Origin: Roseiarcus sp963775575
Lineage (GTDB): Bacteria; Pseudomonadota; Alphaproteobacteria; Rhizobiales; Beijerinckiaceae
NCBI GenBank assembly: GCA_963775575.1
Contig: CAVZJG010000002.1
Span: 2,294,001-2,358,000, forward strand
DNA: 64,000 bases
Reading direction: 5' to 3'
A program made the translations under genes and the position numbers. Under the pieces are notes generated by a model. The model ran no database searches, had not been told where the DNA came from, and worked only from the letters and a program-made list of their open reading frames with translations. Below, in pieces: positions 1 through 7,563 of the stretch (positions are counted from its first letter, which is position 1; every line of letters begins with the position of its first letter).

Positions 1-188
1 CCTATTTCGTCCACTCGTTCCAGCTTTACCCGCTCGATCCCGAGGACGTCGTCGCCACCGCCGATTACGGCGGGCCGGTGACCGCGATGGTCGCGCGCGA
101 CAATATCGTCGGCACGCAGTTCCACCCCGAGAAGAGCCAGACGCTCGGTCTGGCCCTGATCGCCAATTTCCTCCAGTGGCGCCCGTGA
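1..188 (+). CDS. hisH: Imidazole glycerol phosphate synthase glutaminase subunit HisH, 3' end only
   Basis: Only the last 61 codons are in the window; the 5' part lies off the left edge. The fragment reads YFVHSFQLYP and later GTQFHPEKSQ. The HPEK box supplies the catalytic His and Glu of class I glutamine amidotransferases, which release ammonia from glutamine for HisF. The stop (186-188) overlaps the start of hisA, and hisF follows, so the three genes form one translationally coupled histidine operon. Identification rests on the HPEK box plus this context and is firm despite truncation. Confidence 0.93.
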   Translation, partial: YFVHSFQLYPLDPEDVVATADYGGPVTAMVARDNIVGTQFHPEKSQTLGLALIANFLQWRP

Positions 189-928
189 TTCTGTTCCCCG
201 CCATCGACCTCAAGAGCGGCGAGTGCGTGCGCCTGGTTCGCGGCGACATGGGGCAGGCGACCGTGTTCAATAGCGACCCGGCCGCGCAAGCCCGGCGCTT
301 CGCGGCCCAAGGCTTCGAATGGCTGCACGTCGTCGATCTCGACGGCGCCTTCGCCGGCAAGCCGATGAACGCGTCGGCGATCGAAGGCATACTGGCCGGC
401 GTGACGATGAAAGTGCAGCTCGGCGGCGGCGTGCGCGACATGAAGACGGTGAACGGCTGGCTCGAAAAGGGCGTAGCGCGGGTCATCATCGGCACCGCCG
501 CGGTCGAAGACCCCGCCTTCGTGCAGGAGGCGGCGCGGCGCAATCCCGGCCGCATCGCGGTCGGCATCGACGCGCGCGAGGGCCGCGTCGCCGTCGATGG
601 TTGGGCCAGGACTTCGGATATTTCCGCGCTCGATCTCGGGCGCCGCTTCGAGGACGCCGGCGTCGCGGCGCTGATCTACACCGACATCGGGCGCGACGGC
701 GTGTTGCAGGGGCTCAACGTCTCGGCGACCGTAGCGCTCGCCGAGGCGGTCGCGATTCCGGTCATCGCTTCGGGCGGGCTCGCCTCGATCGAGGACGTCA
801 AACGCCTGCTCGAGCCCGATTGCGCGCGCCTCGCCGGCGCGATATCGGGGCGCGCGCTCTACGACGGACGGCTCGACGCGCGCCAGGCGCTGGCGCTGAT
901 TCGTGAAGCGGAGAGCCGCCATGCTTAA
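185..928 (+). CDS. hisA: ProFAR isomerase HisA
   Basis: Phosphoribosylformimino-5-aminoimidazole carboxamide ribotide isomerase, a cytoplasmic TIM-barrel enzyme that performs the Amadori rearrangement in histidine synthesis. The N-terminus ILFPAIDLKSGECVRLVRGD carries the catalytic Asp of the first beta strand. The second half-barrel has YTDIGRDGVLQG with the second catalytic Asp, and IPVIASGGLAS is the phosphate-binding loop. The GTG at 185 gives the usual family N-terminus and a 4-base GTGA overlap with the hisH stop. A GTG at 176 in the same frame is possible and would add three residues. Neither start has a clear Shine-Dalgarno sequence, which fits coupling to hisH. The length, 247 aa, is normal. 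Confidence 0.96.
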   Translation: MILFPAIDLKSGECVRLVRGDMGQATVFNSDPAAQARRFAAQGFEWLHVVDLDGAFAGKPMNASAIEGILAGVTMKVQLGGGVRDMKTVNGWLEKGVARVIIGTAAVEDPAFVQEAARRNPGRIAVGIDAREGRVAVDGWARTSDISALDLGRRFEDAGVAALIYTDIGRDGVLQGLNVSATVALAEAVAIPVIASGGLASIEDVKRLLEPDCARLAGAISGRALYDGRLDARQALALIREAESRHA

Positions 929-1694
929 ATCCCGCCTCATCCCTTGCCTCGATGTTAAGGACGGCCGCGTCGTCAAGGGCGTGCAATTCGTCGATCTGCG
1001 GGACGCCGGCGATCCGGTGGAATGCGCCGTCGCTTACGACAAGGCGGGTGCCGACGAATTGTGCTTTCTCGACATCACGGCGAGCCACGAGAACCGCGGC
1101 ACGCTGATCGACGTCGTCCGGCGCACCGCCGAAGTGTGCTTCATGCCGCTCACGGTCGGCGGCGGCGTGCGCACGCTTGAGAACATCCGCAATCTGCTGC
1201 TCGCCGGCGCCGACAAGGTCTCGATCAACTCGGCCGCCGTCGCCGATCGAACCATCGTGCGCGCGGCGGCGGAGAAGTTCGGCGCCCAGTGCGTCGTCGT
1301 CGCCATCGACGCCAAGCAGGCCTCCAAGCCCGGCGAGCCGCCGCGCTGGGAGATCTTCACCCATGGCGGTCGCCGCCCGACGGGGATCGACGCGGTCGGC
1401 TACGCGCGCGAAGTCGCCGCGCTCGGCGCCGGCGAAATCCTGCTGACCTCGATGGACCGCGACGGCTCCAAGGCCGGCTTCGACATCGCGTTGACCCGCG
1501 CCGTCGCCGACGCGGTTACGATTCCGGTCATCGCCTCGGGCGGGGTGGGAACGCTCGACCATCTGGTCGCCGGCGTGCTGGAAGGCCACGCCAGCGCGGT
1601 GCTCGCCGCTTCGATCTTCCATTTCGGCGAATTCTCCATCCGGCAGGCCAAGGAACGCATGGCGGCGGCGGGCATCGCGATGCGGCTGGATTGA
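921..1694 (+). CDS. hisF: Imidazole glycerol phosphate synthase cyclase subunit HisF
   Basis: Cyclase subunit that joins ammonia from HisH with PRFAR to give imidazole glycerol phosphate and AICAR. The N-terminus LKSRLIPCLDVKDGRVVKGV contains the catalytic Asp of the first strand. LTSMDRDGSKAGFD holds the second catalytic Asp, and IPVIASGGVG is the phosphate loop. The ATG at 921 matches the normal family start and overlaps the hisA stop by 8 bases; an upstream in-frame GTG at 903 would add six atypical residues. The length, 257 aa, is normal. About 170 bases without a gene follow. Confidence 0.96.
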   Translation: MLKSRLIPCLDVKDGRVVKGVQFVDLRDAGDPVECAVAYDKAGADELCFLDITASHENRGTLIDVVRRTAEVCFMPLTVGGGVRTLENIRNLLLAGADKVSINSAAVADRTIVRAAAEKFGAQCVVVAIDAKQASKPGEPPRWEIFTHGGRRPTGIDAVGYAREVAALGAGEILLTSMDRDGSKAGFDIALTRAVADAVTIPVIASGGVGTLDHLVAGVLEGHASAVLAASIFHFGEFSIRQAKERMAAAGIAMRLD

Positions 1695-1868
1695 CGGCCG
1701 AAACGGCAGGAAAGGTCGAGAGCCGACATTCGCGCTGCGGCGCCGGCGCGCGAATGCAGGGAGCGGCACCTTCTATTCTTCGCAAATTTATCGTATCCTT
1801 GTAACCCTATGGTGAGGTCTGCCGCTTACCTGTTTGTCGCGTAACCTTCGCACCGATAGGTGGGGCCG

Positions 1869-3380
1869 ATGTCGATCTCCAATGCCTTTTCGCAATGGTT
1901 TCGGACGTTGAACGCCGGCCATTCGCCGGCGCTCTCCATCGACGGCCCGGCGTTTGGCGACGGCGCCGAGGGTTGGGGTTCGTCGGACGGCGCGGCGGCG
2001 AGCCTTGCCGGCGTCCCCGGCGCGGACGACTTTGGCCTCGACCTGCTGATCGCGCCGCCGAATCCGGCGCCGACGGTCTCGTTTTTCGGCAGCGCGTCGC
2101 TGGCCCCGAAATCGTCGACGTCCGGCGCGGGGTCGCCGAATACGACCTTGGGCTCGTCGACTTCGAGCGGGACTTCGAAGACGGCCGCCTCGACGCCGGC
2201 CTCGACCATCCTCGCCAAGCTCAGCAACGCCGGCATCGAAGCCGACGTCGCCAAGCTGATGGTCAACGATTCGCTCACTTACAGTTCGATGCTGACGATC
2301 CTTCAGGACGCCGCCGTCGGCGGCATGACCGCCAGCAAGTTCGGCACCCTCGAGACGCTCGCCTCGCTGCTCAACGCCTCGGGCGGCATCAGCACGTCGG
2401 CCTATGTCCAGCAGATCACCCAGGACGTCGTTGACGGCGACAGCGCCAACGCCACTTGGAACGGCGGCTCGTCGACTGCGGCCAAGCTCGGCAACCTCAG
2501 CGCGGCCTCGACGCAGACGCAGGCGACCGAGTTGATCGGCATGTGGTTCCTGGGAACCAACCTGCCGAGCCTCAGCGTCTCGTCGATCGGCGAGTCCAAC
2601 ATCGGCGCCACGTACCAGATGACGACCGCGCCGCTGTACGGCAAGAGCGGCGCGCCGGTCTACACCGACGTCAACCAGGGCTACCTCGGCGACTGCTACT
2701 TCATGTCCGCGCTCGCCGACGTCGCGTTGCAGGCCCCGAGCGTCATCGAAAGCATGATCGCCAGCGACGGCAACGGCGCCTACAGCGTCGAGTTCGTCGT
2801 CAACGGCAAGCCCAACTACGTCACCGTCAACGACGCGTTGCCGACGATGCCGAGGGGGTATTCCTGGGCGAACGGATCGACGCTCGAATTCGCCAACGGC
2901 TCCCCCGCTTGGGGGGAGCTGGTCGAAAAGGCCTACGCGGAGCTCAACGCCCAGACCGCCGCGCCGCACGGCGAAACGCTCAACCAGGCGAGCGACTCCT
3001 ACGCCGGCATCGACTCCGGCGGCGGTTATGCGCTGACGGAAATCACCGGCCAGGCGGTCAACGACTACTCGTTCAGCTCGAGGACGTCGGCTTCGACATT
3101 TTCCACCAACAATTCGCTATTCGCCGCGGATTGGAAATCGGACGAGGAATTGCTCGTCGGCACGGCGAACATCCAAAAGGGCAATATCGTCGCCGACCAC
3201 ATGTATGAGGTGATCGGCTATACCGCGGGGACCAGCGCGGCCACCAACATGCTGACGCTGCACAATCCCTGGGGCTCGGCCTATTCGGGACCATTGGCGA
3301 TGACCTTCACCATTTCGCTCGCCACGCTCGCCGCCGACGACGTCACGATCTTCGCCACGACCGGCAAGCCTACCGTCTGA
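1869..3380 (+). CDS. Calpain-like (family C2) cysteine protease
   Basis: A 503-residue protein with a calpain-type papain fold in its second half. The catalytic Cys lies in GYLGDCYFMSAL (about residue 276), the His in VADHMYEVIGY (about 444) and the Asn in LHNPWGS (about 466), in the calpain order with a complete triad. PAWGELVEKAYA (about 347) matches the helix before the calpain second subdomain. Residues 1-115 are rich in Ser, Thr, Gly and Pro without a clear signal peptide, and residues 115-240 look helical. No calcium-binding or C2-like domain is visible. ATG 1869 is preferred because AGGTGGGG precedes it; a GTG at 1860 is the alternative. It faces the SCO1 gene tail to tail. Substrate and location are unknown. 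Bacterial calpains are sporadic, so transfer is plausible. Confidence 0.82.
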   Translation: MSISNAFSQWFRTLNAGHSPALSIDGPAFGDGAEGWGSSDGAAASLAGVPGADDFGLDLLIAPPNPAPTVSFFGSASLAPKSSTSGAGSPNTTLGSSTSSGTSKTAASTPASTILAKLSNAGIEADVAKLMVNDSLTYSSMLTILQDAAVGGMTASKFGTLETLASLLNASGGISTSAYVQQITQDVVDGDSANATWNGGSSTAAKLGNLSAASTQTQATELIGMWFLGTNLPSLSVSSIGESNIGATYQMTTAPLYGKSGAPVYTDVNQGYLGDCYFMSALADVALQAPSVIESMIASDGNGAYSVEFVVNGKPNYVTVNDALPTMPRGYSWANGSTLEFANGSPAWGELVEKAYAELNAQTAAPHGETLNQASDSYAGIDSGGGYALTEITGQAVNDYSFSSRTSASTFSTNNSLFAADWKSDEELLVGTANIQKGNIVADHMYEVIGYTAGTSAATNMLTLHNPWGSAYSGPLAMTFTISLATLAADDVTIFATTGKPTV

Positions 3381-3427
3381 CGGGCCGCAACGTCGCGCCG
3401 AATGGGCCCGACCTCGTTTGGACGACG

Positions 3428-4036
3428 CTAGAAATAGGCCGACAGCTCCTTGGCGGCCTCTTCCGGCGGGCGTTCCAGATCGAGCGCCTCGACGAAGGCG
3501 CCTTTGGCGTCTATCAGGTAGACCACCGAGGAATGGTCCATCGAATAGCCGCCGTCGGCCCGCGGCGGCCCTTTGCGCGCGTAGACGCGATAGGCCTTCT
3601 CGATTGCGTCGATCTCAGCCCGGCTGCCGGAAAGGCCGACGATGCGCGAATCGAAGCTACTGACGTAATCGGCCATCGAGGCCGGGGTGTCGCGCTCGGG
3701 GTCGACGGTGACGAACAGCGCGCGGATCGGCTTGTCCGGCATCCCGCGCAGCACGTCCGAGATTTCCGCCAGCGTGGTCGGGCAAACGTCCGGGCAGTGG
3801 GTGTAGCCGAAATAGACGAGGAAGGGATGGCCCTCAAGGTCGGCGTCGGTCAGCGTCTTGCCGTCGCCGGTCTGAAGCGCGAAAGGCCCGCCGACCAGCG
3901 CGCTCGGGTTGCGCGCCGGCGTCGCCACGATCCAAATCGCTAAGCCGGCGAGGGCGATCGAAGCGATCGCGATCGCGAGCGCGCGCGTCGAGGGACGTGA
4001 TCGCGGCGGCCTGCGGCTCGACTTGGCCTTGCTCAC
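3428..4036 (-). CDS. SCO1/SenC family copper-binding thioredoxin-like protein
   Basis: Membrane-anchored protein of 202 aa. A basic N-terminus is followed by one hydrophobic segment (about residues 19-38), placing the thioredoxin-fold domain in the periplasm. The metal site is complete: CPDVCP (Cys81, Cys85) and a downstream His (about 168) in MDHSSVVYLID. The family delivers copper to, or reduces, the CuA centre of cytochrome c oxidase. FVTVDPERDTP is the conserved SCO signature after the Cys pair. No oxidase gene is nearby in the window, so the partner cannot be named. It is convergent with the calpain-like gene, with 47 bases between stops. Confidence 0.93.
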   Translation of the reverse strand: MSKAKSSRRPPRSRPSTRALAIAIASIALAGLAIWIVATPARNPSALVGGPFALQTGDGKTLTDADLEGHPFLVYFGYTHCPDVCPTTLAEISDVLRGMPDKPIRALFVTVDPERDTPASMADYVSSFDSRIVGLSGSRAEIDAIEKAYRVYARKGPPRADGGYSMDHSSVVYLIDAKGAFVEALDLERPPEEAAKELSAYF

Positions 4037-4176
4037 GGAGCGCTCTCCCTGTCGTTGCGCGGCCTCCCCATAGCGCCGCGCCGCGCGCGCCGCAATCGAT
4101 GGTGGATGGCGATCGTCGGCGGCTCGGTCCGTCCGATCGCGGGCGAGCGCTCGCCCGCGTATTCGGGAAAACGGCC

Positions 4177-4398
4177 TCAGCCGCCGCGACGCAGGACGAT
4201 CGAGATCATCGAGAGATTGCCGCTCGCAGAGCGAATATCGAGGGTCTGCTGTGCGTCGTGCGTCGTGACGGCGATGTCGGGGGAAAACGCCTGACCTCTC
4301 ACGATCGCCTTGATGAGCCCCCTCGAGCCATGCCCGGAAATCCCGCCCTGGACTTCACGCGTGAGTTCGTTCCAGCTGCCCAAAATGGCGCCGCGCAA
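4177..4398 (-). CDS. Possible small hypothetical protein
   Basis: A 73-codon open frame beginning with TTG lies in the otherwise empty 450-base gap between the SCO1 gene and rimP. Third-position GC is high, in line with neighbouring genes, and the translation (RGAILGSWNELTREVQGG at the start, SGNLSMISIVLRRGG at the end) is not low-complexity. There is only a weak ribosome-binding signal and no recognisable domain. It would be divergent from rimP. High GC makes chance frames of this length common, so this is a weak call. Confidence 0.3.
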   Translation of the reverse strand: MRGAILGSWNELTREVQGGISGHGSRGLIKAIVRGQAFSPDIAVTTHDAQQTLDIRSASGNLSMISIVLRRGG

Positions 4399-4465
4399 GG
4401 CGGCGCGCTTTTTCCTTGCGTTGCGCGCGACGATCGGATACTAGCCGCATTGGAAATTCTCATAG

Positions 4466-4529
4466 CTCTTCGTCGATCGGATGAAGAGAGATTTTGAGAG
4501 TGGGCCCCGGCCGGGACCCGCTCTTTTTT
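4466..4529 (+). promoter_or_regulatory. rimP leader: hairpin followed by a terminator-like stem with U-tract
   Basis: Two stems sit just upstream of rimP. The first pairs CTCTTC (4466-4471) with GAAGAG (4483-4488). The second pairs AGAGTGGG (4497-4504) with CCCGCTCT (4517-4524), is extended by CCC/GGG around a GGCC loop, and runs into six T (4524-4529). That is the form of an intrinsic terminator, ending 15 bases before the likely rimP ATG, so it could act as an attenuator of the whole rimP-nusA-infB operon. A 'rimP leader' RNA family has been described upstream of this gene; whether this sequence belongs to it needs a covariance-model search. Confidence 0.6.
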
Positions 4530-4544
4530 GTTGCCGCAACGCCC

Positions 4545-5210
4545 ATGGACGCAACGTCTCTTCCGCAAGCCGCGCCCGCGCCCGACCAGGGGCTCGACGA
4601 GGCGCGTCTGATCGCCGAAAACGGCCTGGCGCAGCGCATCGCGCGCATCGCCGAGCCGACCCTGCGCGATCTCGGATTGCGCGTCGTTCGGGTGAAGGTT
4701 TCCGCGTCTCAGGGCGCAACCGTGCAGATCATGGCCGAGCGCCCGGACGGCGCCATGTCGATCGACGATTGCGAACGCGCCAGCCAGGCGCTGTCGCCGG
4801 TGTTCGATCTCGAGGCGCCGATGAGCCAGCCCTATCGGCTGGAAATCTCCTCGCCGGGCATCGACCGGCCGCTGGCGCGCGAATCCGACTTTCGCCGCGC
4901 GATCGGCCGTGAGGCGCGCATCGAGATGGCGATTCCGATCGACGGGCGCAAGCGTTTTCGCGGCCGGATCGAGGCGGTCGACTCGCTCGAAGGGGCGCCG
5001 ATCGCGCGCCTTCGCCTGATCGGCGGGGAGGGCGGCGCCGAATCGAGCGTCGATCTGCCCATCCAGGACATGGCCGAGGCGCGCCTGGCGCTCACCGAGG
5101 ATTTGATTCGCGCGACGCTGCGGCGGGAGAAGGCCGCAATCAAAAAACGGAAGACAGACAACAGACGACATAGGACCGAGGACAGAGGGCGGATGACGGA
5201 CGACAAATAG
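4545..5210 (+). CDS. rimP: Ribosome maturation factor RimP
   Basis: Cytoplasmic factor for 30S subunit maturation, first gene of the rimP-nusA-infB operon. The family pattern is clear: GLAQRIARIAEPTLRDLGL near the N-terminus, the RVKVS strand, the SIDDCERASQALSPVFD helix, YRLEISSPGIDRPL (RimP signature), then an Sm-like C-terminal domain with a final MAEARLALTEDLIRATLR helix. ATG 4545 is chosen because an in-frame upstream start at 4494 would sit inside the terminator-like hairpin. That gives 221 aa. The last 25 or so residues are an unusual Lys/Arg/Asp-rich tail encoded by a purine-rich repeat, and are not part of the normal domain. Confidence 0.93.
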   Translation: MDATSLPQAAPAPDQGLDEARLIAENGLAQRIARIAEPTLRDLGLRVVRVKVSASQGATVQIMAERPDGAMSIDDCERASQALSPVFDLEAPMSQPYRLEISSPGIDRPLARESDFRRAIGREARIEMAIPIDGRKRFRGRIEAVDSLEGAPIARLRLIGGEGGAESSVDLPIQDMAEARLALTEDLIRATLRREKAAIKKRKTDNRRHRTEDRGRMTDDK

Positions 5211-5250
5211 AGCTGTCCGTCCTTCGTGCTCTGTTCTCCGTCCTCCGAAA
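5146..5250. repeat. Degenerate GACRGA-type purine-rich repeat and its inverted copy
   Basis: From about 5150 to 5208 the top strand is a run of degenerate units of the type GACAGA, GACGAC and GGACAGAGG. From about 5212 to 5250 the complementary pattern follows (CTGTCCGTCC, CTGTTCTCCGTCC). The first half encodes the odd tail of RimP and the second half fills the gap to nusA. It looks like expanded simple sequence that replaced the original rimP 3' end. Confidence 0.55.
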
Positions 5251-5262
5251 AAGGAGAAGACG

Positions 5263-6873
5263 ATGGCCGTCAGCGCCAACAAACTCGAACTCTTGCAGAT
5301 CGTCGACGCCGTCGCGCGCGAGAAGTCGATCGACCGGTCGATCGTGCTCGCCTCGATGGAGGACGCGATGCAGAAGGCCGCGCGCTCGCGCTACGGCCAG
5401 GAGACGGAGGTGCGCGCCGAGATCAATCCCAAGACCGGCGAAATCCGCTTCTCCCGCCTGCTTCTGGTCGTCGACCAGATCGACAACGACGCGACGCAGA
5501 TCACGCTCGACGAGGCGCACAAGAAGAACCCGTCGGCGCAGATCGGCGACTGGATCGCCGAATCGCTGCCACCCTTCGACTACGGCCGCATTCCCGCCCA
5601 GGCTTCCAAGCAGGTGCTGGTGCAGAAGATTCGCGAGGCCGAGCGCGACAAGCAATACGACGTCTACAAGGACCGCATCGGCGAAATCATCAACGGCCAG
5701 GTCAAGCGCGTCGAATACGGCAACGTCGTCGTCGACCTCGGCGGCTCGGGGGCAGGCGAAGCGGTGGTGCGCCGCGACGAACTGATCCCGCGCGAAATGT
5801 TCCGTCCCGGCGATCGCGTTCGCGCCTATGTCTACGACGTGCGCCGCGAAGCGCGCGGGCCGCAGATCTTCCTTTCGCGCACCCATCCGCAATTCACCGC
5901 CAAGCTGTTCGCCCAGGAGGTGCCGGAAATCTACGACGGCATCGTCGAGGTGAAGTCGGTGGCGCGCGACCCCGGTTCGCGCGCCAAGATCGCGGTGGTC
6001 TCCAACAACTCCTCGATCGACCCGGTGGGCGCGTGCGTGGGCATGCGCGGCTCGCGCGTGCAGGCGGTCGTCAACGAATTGCAGGGCGAGAAGATCGATA
6101 TCATTCCCTGGTCGCCGGACGCGGCGACCTTCATCGTCAACGCGCTGCAGCCGGCCGAAGTGATGAAGGTGGTGCTCGACGAGGACTCCACCCGCATCGA
6201 AGTCGTGGTGCCGGACGATCAGCTTTCGCTCGCCATCGGCCGGCGCGGGCAGAACGTGCGCCTGGCTTCGCAGTTGACGGGCTGGGACATCGACATCCTT
6301 ACCGAGGCCGAGGAATCCGAACGACGGCAAAAGGAATTCGTCGAGCGCACGGCCGTGTTCATGAACGACCTCGACGTCGACGAGACGGTGGCGCAGCTGC
6401 TCGCCTCCGAGGGCTTCCGCTCGGTCGAGGAAATCGCCTATGTCGATTTGCGCGAACTGGCCTCGATCGAGGGCTTCGACGCCGAGACCGCCGAGGAGAT
6501 TCAGACGCGCGCGCAAGGGCATTTGGCGCGCGTCGAGACCGAATACGACGAGGCGCGCAAGGCGCTCGGCGTTTCCGACGACCTCAAGTCGATCGACGGT
6601 CTGACCAGCCCGATGCTGGTCAAGCTCGGACAAAACGGGGTCAAGTCGGTCGAGGATCTCGCGGGTTGCGCGACCGACGATCTCATCGGCTGGACGGAGC
6701 GCGGCGAGGCCGGCGAAAAGAAATTCGCCGGCTATCTCGCCGAATTCAATGTTTCGCGCCAGCAGGCGGACGCGATGATCATGGCTGCGCGCGTGCGGGC
6801 CGGCTGGGTCGAGGAACCCGCCCCGGCGCCCGTCGTCGAGCCGGACGGCGCGGTCGAAACCCACGCGCAATAG
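5263..6873 (+). CDS. nusA: Transcription termination/antitermination factor NusA
   Basis: RNA polymerase-associated elongation factor of 536 aa. In order: the N-terminal RNAP-binding domain (about 1-125), an S1 domain (about 135-200, GQVKRVEYGNVVVDLG), KH1 and KH2 (about 200-350, including GACVGMRGSRVQAVVNELQG and LAIGRRGQNVRLASQLTGW), and two C-terminal acidic repeats (about 360-510). An alphaproteobacterial tail follows. The ATG at 5263 is preceded by a strong AAAAAGGAG. The gene follows rimP by 52 bases and precedes ylxR by 18, inside the conserved operon. Confidence 0.97.
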   Translation: MAVSANKLELLQIVDAVAREKSIDRSIVLASMEDAMQKAARSRYGQETEVRAEINPKTGEIRFSRLLLVVDQIDNDATQITLDEAHKKNPSAQIGDWIAESLPPFDYGRIPAQASKQVLVQKIREAERDKQYDVYKDRIGEIINGQVKRVEYGNVVVDLGGSGAGEAVVRRDELIPREMFRPGDRVRAYVYDVRREARGPQIFLSRTHPQFTAKLFAQEVPEIYDGIVEVKSVARDPGSRAKIAVVSNNSSIDPVGACVGMRGSRVQAVVNELQGEKIDIIPWSPDAATFIVNALQPAEVMKVVLDEDSTRIEVVVPDDQLSLAIGRRGQNVRLASQLTGWDIDILTEAEESERRQKEFVERTAVFMNDLDVDETVAQLLASEGFRSVEEIAYVDLRELASIEGFDAETAEEIQTRAQGHLARVETEYDEARKALGVSDDLKSIDGLTSPMLVKLGQNGVKSVEDLAGCATDDLIGWTERGEAGEKKFAGYLAEFNVSRQQADAMIMAARVRAGWVEEPAPAPVVEPDGAVETHAQ

Positions 6874-6891
6874 CTCAAGGAGAAGCCGCGA

Positions 6892-7530
6892 TTGCGCAAG
6901 CGCGAGAGGAGCGACGAAGGCGGATCGGAGCGCACCTGCGTGGTCTCCGGCGAGAAAGGGCCGCCGGAAGCGATGTTGCGCTTCGTTCTCTCCGGCGCCG
7001 GCGAGGTCGTGCCCGATCTCAGGCGCAAGCTGCCCGGGCGCGGCGTATGGACGCGGCTCGATTTCGCCACCGTGCGCCAAGCGGCGGCGAAGCAAGCCTT
7101 CTCCCGCGGCTTTCGCGTCCACGTCGACGCGCCGCCGGAGCTGGCCGAGGACGTCGATCGCCTGCTGGAACGCGATGCGCTGCAATTTCTTTCGATCGTC
7201 AACAAGGCCGGGCTCGTCGTGACCGGCGCGGTCAAGGTCGAGGCGGCGATCCGTGGGGGCGCGCTCGTCGGACTGATCCACGCCGCCGAGGGGGCGCCGG
7301 ACGGGACGTCGAAGCTGGAGCGTCTGCTGCGCGCTCGCTTGGGCGAGGCGGCCGAGACGGTCGGGCGAATCGGCCTATTCTCCTCGCGCCAATTGGATTT
7401 GGCATTGGGAAGGGCAAATGTGATACATGCAGCGCTCAACGCGGGCGAGGCGAGCGCCGCCTTTCTCGCCAAAGTCGCGCGTCTGGCGCAATATCGCGCC
7501 AGCGCAGCAACCGATAAGGCGCCGCGATGA
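6892..7530 (+). CDS. ylxR: YlxR (DUF448) RNA-binding protein with C-terminal L7Ae-like domain
   Basis: A 212-residue protein. Its N-terminal half is the YlxR/DUF448 domain (RTCVVSGEKGPPEAMLRFV, LPGRGVWTR), a nusA-infB operon companion thought to bind RNA. The C-terminal half (about 105-200) resembles L7Ae/L30e-type domains, a fusion common in alphaproteobacteria. The start is TTG at 6892 with AAGGAG nine bases upstream; there is no usable ATG near the family N-terminus. It ends 33 bases before infB. The gene name is assigned by domain and position, and the molecular role is only partly known. Confidence 0.88.
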   Translation: MRKRERSDEGGSERTCVVSGEKGPPEAMLRFVLSGAGEVVPDLRRKLPGRGVWTRLDFATVRQAAAKQAFSRGFRVHVDAPPELAEDVDRLLERDALQFLSIVNKAGLVVTGAVKVEAAIRGGALVGLIHAAEGAPDGTSKLERLLRARLGEAAETVGRIGLFSSRQLDLALGRANVIHAALNAGEASAAFLAKVARLAQYRASAATDKAPR

Positions 7531-7563
7531 ACGATCGATAAGCCGGGGTCACTGGAAAAGCGA

